From an uncultured Tenacibaculum sp. (GTDB lineage Bacteria > Bacteroidota > Bacteroidia > Flavobacteriales > Flavobacteriaceae): 64,000 nucleotides of DNA. The translations under genes and the position numbers were made by a program. Location of the stretch: positions 1-64,000 of the forward strand of contig CANMCD010000010.1 of the NCBI GenBank assembly GCA_947496185.1, given 5' to 3'. The notes below the pieces were generated by a model. That model saw nothing but the letters and a program-made list of their open reading frames with translations. It did not search any database and had not been told where the DNA came from. Below, piece after piece: positions 17,972 through 27,926 of the stretch (within the stretch, counting starts at the first letter, position 1; each line of letters begins with the position of its first letter).

Positions 17972-19828
17972 TTACTTGAAAAATTGATCAAGAAAAATTC
18001 CAAAAGTAATTACAGTAATCAATAGATCTGATTCAAAAGGAGCATTAACCGTAAACCCTTTTTGACTATACTTGTTTTTTAGAGATTCAATCATATCGGG
18101 ATCGAAATACCCCTGTTTTTTTATTAAGTCGTACGATAATATGTCTTGAATATAATCAACTTTCTGTTGTAATAAAAAAGGACTACCCGGTGCAATAAAA
18201 TGGAACTTTTCTCTTTCCATAATTTGCTTTGGTAAATATTTCTCTCCAATTTTTCTAAGTATGTATTTCTCAGTAAAATCGTTAAGCTTTAAGTCTGGCG
18301 GCATTTGAGTTGAATATTCAATCATATCTTTATCTAGAAAAGGATATCTAACTTCTACTGAATTTGCCATCCCCATTTTATCTCCATGATCAGAAACTAA
18401 ATGATCTACCAATCGTAATTTATAATCTATATAAGCCCTTTTATGTAGTACATGTCTATTTTTTAGTCGGTCATGATTTACTAAAGGATAGTTAAGACAA
18501 TTGATTTGATCAAAAGAATCGTTTAAACTTTTAGAATAGATTCGCTTTTTCTCATCATTAAAACTCGTATAGTTTCTTTCGTAATAAAAAGAAGCATCTC
18601 CCCAAAGTTGTTCACGTAGTTGCTTTTCAGTATTATCTCCATCAATTTGAATCATATTCATGTCTCTCATCTTATCAAATCGATACCCAACATACCCCGC
18701 AAAGAATTCATCAGCTCCTTCTCCTGACAGAATTACTTTTATATTGTTCTTTCTAACACTTTCTGATAATGATAGCGACGCCGTATTGTAGGTTTCTTTA
18801 ATAGGACATTCACTGTGATAAACAGCCTGTTCTAAACGAGTACTAATATCATCGAATAAAAAGACTTTTTGATTTAAATCGACTCCTAAATCATTAGCCA
18901 CTAATTTTTGATAATGTGATTCTGAATGTAACGAATCTGTAAAATCGATTGAGAACCCATCTTTCAAAAATTTGGGGAAATTTTCCTTTATTTTATAAGC
19001 TATCAAAGAAGAATCTAATCCTCCACTTAAATAGACACCTGAGGGTACATCAGCTCTTAATCTTAACTCAATTGATCTATTTATTAGCTCATCTAATTGC
19101 TCAATATAATGTGATTCATTGTTGTGGTAACTTTGTTGATCAATTTCCGGGTAAATTAAATCCCAATACTCATTAACTGAAATTTCTCCGTTGTCTTTAT
19201 GAATAAGGTAATGTCCGTTTTCTAAACTTTTTATACCTTCAAACATTGTTCTTGGGCTAAGAATTCCCGGGAAAGTAAATACTTGGTCTAATCCTACTAA
19301 ATCAACAGAAGTTTTTACCTCAGGGTGTTCTAATATGGCTTTTGCCTCCGAAGCAAAGATAAAAGCACCTTTAACTTGCGTATAATAAAACGGAATCACC
19401 CCGATTTGGTCACGTGCGCAAAAAAGCTCTTTTTTTCTTATATCGTATATCGCAAAAGCAAATTGTCCATTAAGCTTATTTAAAAAGGTAACCCCGAATT
19501 CTTCATAAAGATGTAATATTACTTCAACATCTGACTTTGTTGAGAATACGTGTCCCCTTTCTTCTAAATCTTTTTTTAATTCAATATAATTGAATACCTC
19601 TCCATTACAGATAAGAACAATTGATTTATCTTCATTGTAAATTGGTTGCATTCCATTATCTAGCCCAATGATACTCAATCGAGTAAATCCCAGCACAACA
19701 TTTTCAAATAAATGAGAGTTTTGACTATCCGGCCCTCTATGCAACAATTTATTATTCATTCGTTTAATAATCTCATGATCTTGATCATTAATACGAGTAT
19801 TTTTTATATATCCAGCGATTCCACACAT
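17972..19828 (-). CDS. asnB: Glutamine-hydrolysing asparagine synthetase
   Basis: 618 aa. Cys2 directly after Met (MCGIAGYI) is the N-terminal nucleophile of the glutaminase domain. The RGPDS motif (residues 32-36) and the SGGLDSS ATP-pyrophosphatase loop (near residue 269) are intact, as is SGEGADEFFAGY near 370. The family makes Asn from Asp, Gln and ATP, although some NRPS-linked members amidate other carboxylates. It lies between NRPS4 and NRPS5 with a 26-bp gap, so it belongs to the operon. NRPS1 carries a clear Asn-type adenylation pocket and NRPS3 a decayed copy of one, so supplying Asn for the lipopeptide is the simplest role. Confidence 0.93.
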   Translation of the reverse strand: MCGIAGYIKNTRINDQDHEIIKRMNNKLLHRGPDSQNSHLFENVVLGFTRLSIIGLDNGMQPIYNEDKSIVLICNGEVFNYIELKKDLEERGHVFSTKSDVEVILHLYEEFGVTFLNKLNGQFAFAIYDIRKKELFCARDQIGVIPFYYTQVKGAFIFASEAKAILEHPEVKTSVDLVGLDQVFTFPGILSPRTMFEGIKSLENGHYLIHKDNGEISVNEYWDLIYPEIDQQSYHNNESHYIEQLDELINRSIELRLRADVPSGVYLSGGLDSSLIAYKIKENFPKFLKDGFSIDFTDSLHSESHYQKLVANDLGVDLNQKVFLFDDISTRLEQAVYHSECPIKETYNTASLSLSESVRKNNIKVILSGEGADEFFAGYVGYRFDKMRDMNMIQIDGDNTEKQLREQLWGDASFYYERNYTSFNDEKKRIYSKSLNDSFDQINCLNYPLVNHDRLKNRHVLHKRAYIDYKLRLVDHLVSDHGDKMGMANSVEVRYPFLDKDMIEYSTQMPPDLKLNDFTEKYILRKIGEKYLPKQIMEREKFHFIAPGSPFLLQQKVDYIQDILSYDLIKKQGYFDPDMIESLKNKYSQKGFTVNAPFESDLLITVITFGIFLDQFFK

Positions 19829-19854
19829 TTGTTTTTGATCGTATTATTTGTAGT

Positions 19855-22800
19855 TTAAAGCACGTTTTTAATAGGTAGTTCAGCATTATTTATAACCTTC
19901 ACTAAAATATCATTGTAGTAATTCATTAGAAGGTTAATCGTATCAGTACTGAAAAGGGCTTCTTTGTAAATGAAGTACAATTTTAATTCACCATTTTCTA
20001 CCTGCGCTTCTATCTTTAAATCGTATTGTGAATTATAATTTTCGTACAACTTAAGCGACTTAAAATCTAATCCTTCAATTCCTCCTTCATCAAAATAGTT
20101 TGAGAAAGCAAAATGAACCCTGCCAAAAATGTCTTCTGTACTGACACCATTTTCATTTAAAAGTTGTACAACTTCATTAAACTGAAACTCTTGATTTTCA
20201 AAAGCCTCAAGAACTATTGTTTTAATTTCATTTAAAAATTCTTGGTACTTAGCATTTACATCAACGGATTGACGTAACGCGACGATATTAATAAATGAAC
20301 CTAATACATTATGTAAATCTGCATTTGTTCTTCCAACAGCATCCGTTTCAATAATGATATCATCATTTCCAGAAATTTTATATAATAAAAGATAGAAAAC
20401 CGTTAATAGCACCATGTATTCTGTCACATCTTCATTTGCCGAAAAAGCTTTTACCTTACTATACTCAAACTCTGATATAACCAAATTGGATATCGCTGCT
20501 TTTGTAGGGCTATTGGTACGATTAGACTCGATAGGCAGTTCCAATTTTGAACTAAAATCAACAAGTTTTTGAGTCCAATAGTTCTTCATTTCTTTATATG
20601 CTGTATTCTCTTCATTTCTTTGCCAGAAAGCATAGTCAACATATCTTAATCCAACATCCTCAATAGAATTACCTAGATATAGATTTTTGAATTCACTCAT
20701 AAGAATATTTAAAGAAATACCATCACAAATAATATGATGTACATCTACAAAGAAGTATTTCTTAGAAGGAGTTTCAATTAACCTAAACTTAATTAAAGGT
20801 GCTTTAAGAAGGTCAAATGGCTTTCGAAAATCATTGAATAATTCCGCTACAGCATCACTATCATCATTTCGTGTTATAATATCAATAACTGCTCCTACAT
20901 TTTTTTCAATAATTTGAACAATTCCTGATTCATTTAACTCAAACCTAGTACGTAATTCACTATGACGCTCAACAAGCTTTTGAACCGTAGTTTTTATTTT
21001 TTCATTGGCTACCTCTTTTTCTACCTCATAGGCTAATGAAATATTATATAACAAATCATCTGCATTAAGTAAGTAATGATAAAATATTCTCTCCTGTGCA
21101 TATGACACTGCATACTCTTGACACTCTCCAATACTTTTGACTTGTATTAGGTCAGCTCCATTTTCTTTTTTATCAGCGATTAACGTTGTTAGTTTTCCTA
21201 TATTCTCTACACTAAATATCTCTCGTATTCCTACATGACATTTGAACTTTTTCTCAATCATTCCGATAAGCCTTACAGCTAATAGTGAATGCCCTCCAAT
21301 ATCAAAGAAGTTATCATCTAAGTCAATTGAACTTGCCTCAATATCTAATAACTCTCCAATAATTTCTAGTACTTCTTTTTCATGTTTACTTGTTGGTTTT
21401 TTTACTTCACGTCCCTCTAAATTCTCCATAGGATCAGGAAGTAGTTTTCTATTAATCTTTCCATTACTTGTAATAGGAATTTGATCCATTTTTATATAGA
21501 AACTTGGAAGCATATATGAAGGTAATGACTTTCCTAGCGTAGTATCCAATTCTTGTTTAGTAAATTTCTTTTCAGAAATATAATAAGCACAGATATAGTT
21601 ATCATATTTATTTCTTTGTAATACTTGAGCAACCACATGTGAAATTTCATCTACCGCTAATAAAGACTTTTCAACTTCACCTAATTCAATTCGATATCCT
21701 CTTATTTTTACCTGAGAATCTTTACGTCCACAAAACTCTAAATTTCCATCCTCAAACCATTTTGCCATATCTCCTGTGCGGTATAGTTTTTCATTTTTAT
21801 AAAATGGGCTATCAATAAAACTATTGGCACTTAACTCTTCTTCATTAAAATAACTTTGAGCCAAACATTCTCCTCCTATAAATAGGTTTCCTTTTACACC
21901 TATTGGGCATAGATTTAAGGCATCATCCAACACTAGGTACTTTGCATTCTGAATAGGTTTTCCGTAGGGAATGCTCTTCCAATGATCTTGCACCGTCGCT
22001 ACATTAAAATAATTTGACCAAATCGTTGCTTCTGTTGCTCCTCCGAGACCTACAAATTGATAATTGTTAAACAAGTTTTTCATTTTGTCAGGCAAACCTA
22101 AAGGAATCCAGTCGCCACTATTAAATGATAATCGCAAGGCTCCTTCCTTTTTTGTTTCTTCTCTTCTTTGCTCTAAGAATGGCACTACCTGTTGTAGCAT
22201 GGCAGGTGCTGAATCCCAAAATGTAATTTTTTCTTCGAGAATAATAGCAGCTAAAGCTTCTGGGTCTTTTAACTCTTCTTCATTGGCTATTCTGATCGTT
22301 ACTCCAGCCCCTAAACCACCAAAAAGATCGTAAACAGACAAGTCGAAACTTACCGAACTCACCATTAATATTTTATCCGTATTATTTACTGAGTATTCAG
22401 TATTTACCCACTCAATTAAATTATTTACAGGTCTGTGTTGAACCGCTACTCCTTTAGGATTCCCAGTAGAACCTGATGTGAAAATAATATAAGCTAGATC
22501 TTCACTATCTGAAATTGTTATTGGGTTTGTACCTAAATATTTATTAATATTAATATCTAAATTATCGTTCAATGACTGATAGCGTAACTGCTGATCAAAA
22601 TAGTTTATCGTATACATTTCAGCAATAGTCTCCAGTTCATGAATGTTATTGTCTTCTAAAAATAATTTATTATGGTCGTCAGTAATTACAAATCTTGTTT
22701 CTGATATATTTAAAGAAACTATTTTTCTATTATCTGGCACATAGGGCTCAATAGGAATATATTTCCCTCCAGCCTTGAGAATTCCGAATAAAGCTACAAT

Positions 22801-25800
22801 AAGCTCTATTCCTCTATCCATTATTACAGCTACAGAATCATTTCTTTCTAGTCCATTTTCTCTTAAGCAGTGGGCAAATTTATTTGCTTCTGTATTCAAC
22901 CAATCATAAGTAAAAGATGCATTGTTTACTACGATTGCTGTATGATCTGGGCTCAATAATACTTGCTCTTCGAAATATTGATGAATTAACTTTGATCTAT
23001 CGTATTCTTTTTGAGTATTATTAAAATCATGAAGTATTTGTTTTCTTTCTGATGGAGTAATAATATTCATATCATGAACCTTTGTACTAGCATCTTTAAT
23101 AAACACTTCAAAAATTTGTAATAAGTGCTGCTCTATTCTTTTAATTATTTTTTCATCGTATAACTCCGCATCGTAATTAATAGAAACTTCAAAATGATCT
23201 AGCGGGTTCACAATTACCCATAAACCATAACTCGTTCTATTTACATAAGTAACTTCCGAAATATCGAAAGAAGATTCTAAGGTATTTGAAGTACTTACTG
23301 GCAAATTTTGATATGCCATAATATGCGTAAATAACTCTGATTTTAATTCACTGGTATTTTGGATATCAGATAATGGATAATGTAAATGTTCCAAACTATC
23401 CAATGCAAGGTTCTGTGTTTTTCTTAGAACATTTGCTATAGAAGTTTCCTGATCAAAGGAAATGCGAACGGGTACGGTGTTTATAAATACACCAACAATA
23501 TCATTCACATTTTCAATTTCTGAAGGACGCCCCGAAACAACAGTACCGTAAACAATATCTGAAGTATTATTATATTTTGATAATAATATTCCCCAAGCTA
23601 CTTGAAATATTGTGTTAGGCGTAACACTATTTGCTATGGATATTTTGTTTAGCTCTTTTGTTATACTTTCACTTATGTTAAACTTGAACTCTTTATAATC
23701 GGGAGCGTGATCGTTGTTATTGTTTACCTTCGAAGGGATGCTTACTGGAGTTGAATAATCTTCAAGGTATTCTTTCCAAAATTCATGAGGTGCTTTATTA
23801 TCAAAATTATGCAACCAAGCGATAAAGTTTGAATATGAAACGGTTTCTGATAATACAGGAACAGTTCCTTTTAAGTATTGAAAATAACTATACTGAAATT
23901 CTCTTATTATTTGTGGCATACACCAACCATCTAATATGATATGATGATAGCTCCACACCATCATAAAATGATCATCTTCTAATTGAATTAAAGCAAGCCT
24001 AAATAAATTCCCTTCACTTAAATCAAAACCTCTTTCCTCATCTTCTATCAAGTACTTAGAAATTACTTGGTTTTTTTCTGAAGCACTAACTTCACGAGCA
24101 TCGATATGGTTAAAATCTATGGTCTTATTTTTAAGAACCATTTGCACAGGTTTTTCAAACCCTTTATGGAAGATATTCGCTCTTAGCACTTCATGCCTAT
24201 TAACAACATCTTCAAAACTTTTCTTTACTAATTCAACATCTAATACATCGGTTACTTTGAATTTAACCTGAGAGAAGTATTCACTACTACTTTCATTTAA
24301 TAAAGAATGGAATAACATTCCTTGTTGCATTGGAGAAAGTGGGTAAATATACTCGACACCAAACTTTTCATTCATCAAACGGACTACGTCATAATTAATA
24401 CCGTGATTTTCCGCTGGATTATTAAGAATGCTTTTGAGCCTTGATTCATGAATAATGGAAGCGTGTTCTTCATTACTTACATCATTAGATTGTGCTCCTT
24501 TTTGTAAACATTTGGCTATTTCTTCGATAGTTTGTAACTCGAAAATATCTTTTATTTTTAGTAGGTATCCTTTTATTCTTAGATCCGTTGTTATTTGAAG
24601 TGATTTTATAGAGTCTCCTCCTAAAGAGAAAAAGTTATCTTTAATACCTACTTTTTCTATTTTCAATACGTCACTCCAAACTGACGCTAATACGATTTCA
24701 TTTTCATTTGTTGGTGCTATGAAATTGTCAGAAATTTTTACCGAAGGTTTTGGTAATAATGCCGCATTTAACTTTCCACTAATATGTCTCGGAAAAGATT
24801 CCATGAATATGAAATTAGAAGGAATCATGTATAACGGTAATTTCTTCAATAAGTGTGAAAAAATATCCTGACTTGACAGTTCTTTTTTACCCGTATAATA
24901 TGCTGTTATAGATTTCTCCTTTCCATTTTCTAAAGCAATTACAGCGGTTTCCTCAATTTCAGGTAACTCAAGTAAGTTTACTTCAATTTCTTTAGGCTCA
25001 ATTCTTATTCCACCTATCTTAAATTGATTATCAATTCTTCCTATAAACTCAATATCTCCATTGGGTAACCATTTCACCAAATCTCCTGTTCGATACATCT
25101 TGTTTCCAGGCTCGTATGGGTTGTCAACAAACTTTTCTGCGGTCAATTCTGGAGCATTCAAATATTCTCTTGCCAAACCTATACCGCTCACACATAGCTC
25201 ACCTGGTACATTTATAGGGCAAATGGTGTCGTCTATTCCTAAAATATAAACCGAACGATTAAAGATAGGTTTCCCAATATTTGTTGCTTGATCAGCACTA
25301 TAGAGTCTTCCACAGGTAATCCCTACGGTAACTTCTGAAGGTCCGTAAGTTTGGTAAATATCACAATGGTCAATTAACTTGTCTATTTGGGATCCTGATA
25401 ACTTATCTCCTCCTGTAATAATAAACCTCAGCGATTTTAATTCTTCAGCAAATTTATTTAATTCATTTAGTACTACAGGTCCCGTATTGAGTACATTCGC
25501 TTGTTTTTGTTTTACTGCCTCAATAATCGCAAAGATATCTGCTCCTTTTTCTGGTAATACTACTAAGCTTGCACCGCTAATAAGTGAGGGAAAAATTTCT
25601 TCAACTGAAGTATCAAATGACAAGGATGCTTGTTGGATAACACGATCTTCTTTATTTAGATTAAAAATATCTTTAGTACTCAAACAAAAATCTAATAATG
25701 ATCTATGCTCTATAGATATTCCTTTCGGTTTCCCTGTACTTCCCGAAGTAAAAATACAGTATGACAAACTTCTTTGATCGATTGTTATGTCAGGGGTTTC

Positions 25801-27747
25801 TTTAGAAAAATGTTGTAATTCGTCAGAAATTTTATTCAGATTTACAATATTTTCTTCTTTCGTAATTCCGTTTGATAAGGTTTCGTCATCTGTTATTATA
25901 AATTTCAGATTGGTAATCGAAATGATATCTTGTACTCTAGACTCATTAAGCTCCTTATCTATTGGTGTATACCCTGCTCCACTTTTTAACACTGCCAGTA
26001 AGCTAATAATCATACCGATACCTCGATCTATATAAACACCTATTATGTCATCTGGCTTAACTTGATGATTTTTAACTATCCAATTACTTAATTGATTTGC
26101 AGCCTCATTTAATGCTGAGAAAGAAATTTCTTCATCTTTAAATAGTACCGCTGTACGGTTAGGATGAGATCTAACTTGTGCTTCAAACAAGTCTAAAATG
26201 GTAATATTTGGATCTCTTCTAACCCATGTAGATTTGGGGTTAATTACATCATTTTCTTTTGGTAAAAGTGGTATGTCTTTAAGTCGTATTTCCTTATCTG
26301 AAACTATCGATTCCAATATGTTTTTCAGATACTGTCCAAACTGTTTAACAGTTGCTCGATTGAATAAACCAGATAGGTATTCAAAAGATAATACATATCC
26401 GTTATTACTTTCTTCAATATTTAATGTCAAATCAAATTTAGCAGAACTAAAATCAATTTCAACTGGCTCAACTTTTATTCCTTCTATTTCTATGGTTGGG
26501 TGTGCATAATTATGATAGACCATCATGACATCAAACCATCGATTTCTACCAGGTACTCTTTTCATATTTAATGTTTCGGCTACCTTGTCAAAATCACAAT
26601 TTTGATGATCAAAACTATTGGTAGTGCTCTCTTTAACCTCTTTCAAGAAATCGACAAATGAAGTAGTATAATCTACTTTATTATAAATGGGTAATGACTT
26701 TACAAACATTCCTATAACGTCCTCCAAGTCTGAGTGATTTCTACCCGCTGTTGTTACTCCTATTACAATATCTCTTTGATTTGAAAGACGACTTAAAAGA
26801 ACATTAAATGCCGCCATAAAAAGTACAAAACCTGTAACACTCTCTTCGCTAGTATAGGTCTGGATTTTTTCAGATAACTCTTGTCCTAAGTATAATTTAT
26901 CCAATTCTCCCGACATATTATCGAAACCATTGGTACGGTTGTGATCATACGGTAACTGAAGTGAGGTGTATTTATTTTCGAAAACAGTAGTCCAATAATC
27001 TTCATTTTTCTTCATTAGACTTTGTTGTTCTTCACTGTTCTCCCATTCAGAATAATCTTTAAACTGAATTTTTAAATCTTCTAATTCAATACCATTATAT
27101 ATAGCTACTAAATCTTTTATAATGATACCATCAGAAACTCCATCATTCATAATATGATGGGAATCAATCATCAAATAATCTTTCTGAGCCGTTCTAATGA
27201 CACCAACTCTTATTAATAAATCACTATCTAATCTAAAGGGTTTCATAAAGCCTTTTAGTATCGACTCGATAGTATCTTCAGTGGATTCGATTACTTTGAT
27301 ATCAATTTTTACATCCTGTCTTATAACTTGGACAGGAGTACCATTTTGTATCACAAAGTTGGTTCTTAACCCCTCATGCCTTTGAATAAGCTTATTAAAA
27401 GATTGGGTCAATTTTTCAATATCTAATTGACCATGACATTTTATTAGCTTAGGCATATTAAATGCTAAGGAATTTGGGTCAAACTCATACCTAAAATAAA
27501 GGGTATTTTGCACATTAGAAAGCGGATAGAATTCTTTCGATGCTGCTTTTGAAATAGTAGTTACCTGATTAGACAACTGTATTGACTTATAATAACTTAC
27601 TATTTCGTCTTTTCGTTCTTTTATTTCTGCTAGGATTTCATTTGTCAGGTTCTCCTTCTTTCCGTTGATCTTTAATTTATCATCTTTTAAAACTATTTTT
27701 AAATCGTAGTTGTTTTTTAACCCTATAATAAATTCGTTTATTTTCAT
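19855..27747 (-). CDS. NRPS4: docking-C-A-T-C-A-T-C
   Basis: 2630 aa. Residues 1-57 resemble a TubC-type docking domain. Order after that: C (HHIMNDG near 199), A1 (FTSGSTGKPKG near 670; pocket D-T-E-N-I-G-T-V-G, with an acidic residue at 239 as often seen for basic amino acids, unassigned), T1 (GGDSI, Ser 1046), C (LSPMQQGMLFH start, HHIILDGW near 1270), A2 (near 1760; SGDWIP and TEATIWS; pocket D-L-Y-D-F-S-L-I-W, near the Cys code DLYNLSLIW), T2 (GGHSL, Ser 2154) and a terminal C domain (HHIICDG near 2338). The protein stops after the last C domain, and the next synthetase starts with A. The middle C domain looks like the DCL or dual type although no E domain precedes it. The A2 assignment is tentative, because two pocket residues differ from Cys and no cyclisation domain is present. 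Confidence 0.92.
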   Translation of the reverse strand: MKINEFIIGLKNNYDLKIVLKDDKLKINGKKENLTNEILAEIKERKDEIVSYYKSIQLSNQVTTISKAASKEFYPLSNVQNTLYFRYEFDPNSLAFNMPKLIKCHGQLDIEKLTQSFNKLIQRHEGLRTNFVIQNGTPVQVIRQDVKIDIKVIESTEDTIESILKGFMKPFRLDSDLLIRVGVIRTAQKDYLMIDSHHIMNDGVSDGIIIKDLVAIYNGIELEDLKIQFKDYSEWENSEEQQSLMKKNEDYWTTVFENKYTSLQLPYDHNRTNGFDNMSGELDKLYLGQELSEKIQTYTSEESVTGFVLFMAAFNVLLSRLSNQRDIVIGVTTAGRNHSDLEDVIGMFVKSLPIYNKVDYTTSFVDFLKEVKESTTNSFDHQNCDFDKVAETLNMKRVPGRNRWFDVMMVYHNYAHPTIEIEGIKVEPVEIDFSSAKFDLTLNIEESNNGYVLSFEYLSGLFNRATVKQFGQYLKNILESIVSDKEIRLKDIPLLPKENDVINPKSTWVRRDPNITILDLFEAQVRSHPNRTAVLFKDEEISFSALNEAANQLSNWIVKNHQVKPDDIIGVYIDRGIGMIISLLAVLKSGAGYTPIDKELNESRVQDIISITNLKFIITDDETLSNGITKEENIVNLNKISDELQHFSKETPDITIDQRSLSYCIFTSGSTGKPKGISIEHRSLLDFCLSTKDIFNLNKEDRVIQQASLSFDTSVEEIFPSLISGASLVVLPEKGADIFAIIEAVKQKQANVLNTGPVVLNELNKFAEELKSLRFIITGGDKLSGSQIDKLIDHCDIYQTYGPSEVTVGITCGRLYSADQATNIGKPIFNRSVYILGIDDTICPINVPGELCVSGIGLAREYLNAPELTAEKFVDNPYEPGNKMYRTGDLVKWLPNGDIEFIGRIDNQFKIGGIRIEPKEIEVNLLELPEIEETAVIALENGKEKSITAYYTGKKELSSQDIFSHLLKKLPLYMIPSNFIFMESFPRHISGKLNAALLPKPSVKISDNFIAPTNENEIVLASVWSDVLKIEKVGIKDNFFSLGGDSIKSLQITTDLRIKGYLLKIKDIFELQTIEEIAKCLQKGAQSNDVSNEEHASIIHESRLKSILNNPAENHGINYDVVRLMNEKFGVEYIYPLSPMQQGMLFHSLLNESSSEYFSQVKFKVTDVLDVELVKKSFEDVVNRHEVLRANIFHKGFEKPVQMVLKNKTIDFNHIDAREVSASEKNQVISKYLIEDEERGFDLSEGNLFRLALIQLEDDHFMMVWSYHHIILDGWCMPQIIREFQYSYFQYLKGTVPVLSETVSYSNFIAWLHNFDNKAPHEFWKEYLEDYSTPVSIPSKVNNNNDHAPDYKEFKFNISESITKELNKISIANSVTPNTIFQVAWGILLSKYNNTSDIVYGTVVSGRPSEIENVNDIVGVFINTVPVRISFDQETSIANVLRKTQNLALDSLEHLHYPLSDIQNTSELKSELFTHIMAYQNLPVSTSNTLESSFDISEVTYVNRTSYGLWVIVNPLDHFEVSINYDAELYDEKIIKRIEQHLLQIFEVFIKDASTKVHDMNIITPSERKQILHDFNNTQKEYDRSKLIHQYFEEQVLLSPDHTAIVVNNASFTYDWLNTEANKFAHCLRENGLERNDSVAVIMDRGIELIVALFGILKAGGKYIPIEPYVPDNRKIVSLNISETRFVITDDHNKLFLEDNNIHELETIAEMYTINYFDQQLRYQSLNDNLDININKYLGTNPITISDSEDLAYIIFTSGSTGNPKGVAVQHRPVNNLIEWVNTEYSVNNTDKILMVSSVSFDLSVYDLFGGLGAGVTIRIANEEELKDPEALAAIILEEKITFWDSAPAMLQQVVPFLEQRREETKKEGALRLSFNSGDWIPLGLPDKMKNLFNNYQFVGLGGATEATIWSNYFNVATVQDHWKSIPYGKPIQNAKYLVLDDALNLCPIGVKGNLFIGGECLAQSYFNEEELSANSFIDSPFYKNEKLYRTGDMAKWFEDGNLEFCGRKDSQVKIRGYRIELGEVEKSLLAVDEISHVVAQVLQRNKYDNYICAYYISEKKFTKQELDTTLGKSLPSYMLPSFYIKMDQIPITSNGKINRKLLPDPMENLEGREVKKPTSKHEKEVLEIIGELLDIEASSIDLDDNFFDIGGHSLLAVRLIGMIEKKFKCHVGIREIFSVENIGKLTTLIADKKENGADLIQVKSIGECQEYAVSYAQERIFYHYLLNADDLLYNISLAYEVEKEVANEKIKTTVQKLVERHSELRTRFELNESGIVQIIEKNVGAVIDIITRNDDSDAVAELFNDFRKPFDLLKAPLIKFRLIETPSKKYFFVDVHHIICDGISLNILMSEFKNLYLGNSIEDVGLRYVDYAFWQRNEENTAYKEMKNYWTQKLVDFSSKLELPIESNRTNSPTKAAISNLVISEFEYSKVKAFSANEDVTEYMVLLTVFYLLLYKISGNDDIIIETDAVGRTNADLHNVLGSFINIVALRQSVDVNAKYQEFLNEIKTIVLEAFENQEFQFNEVVQLLNENGVSTEDIFGRVHFAFSNYFDEGGIEGLDFKSLKLYENYNSQYDLKIEAQVENGELKLYFIYKEALFSTDTINLLMNYYNDILVKVINNAELPIKNVL

Positions 27748-27926
27748 TACTAAAGTTATGATTAATGATGTATGTAAATGTTTGTTAGACGCTCTATTTT
27801 GTTCATAACTTATCTAGAGCAGCATGTGTTCGTATGGTTTCTGTAGTTTGAGAATAATAGGGTATGATTTTCAATCACACTTATTAAAGCTCCAATACTC
27901 TTTTCTAAAAATTCTTTTTCAATTTT

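Noticed and set aside
21900-22500. Cyclisation (Cy) domain for the Cys-like module of NRPS4
   Set aside because: The preceding domain has a normal HHxxxDG condensation motif, not the DxxxxD motif of Cy domains, so no thiazoline formation is called.
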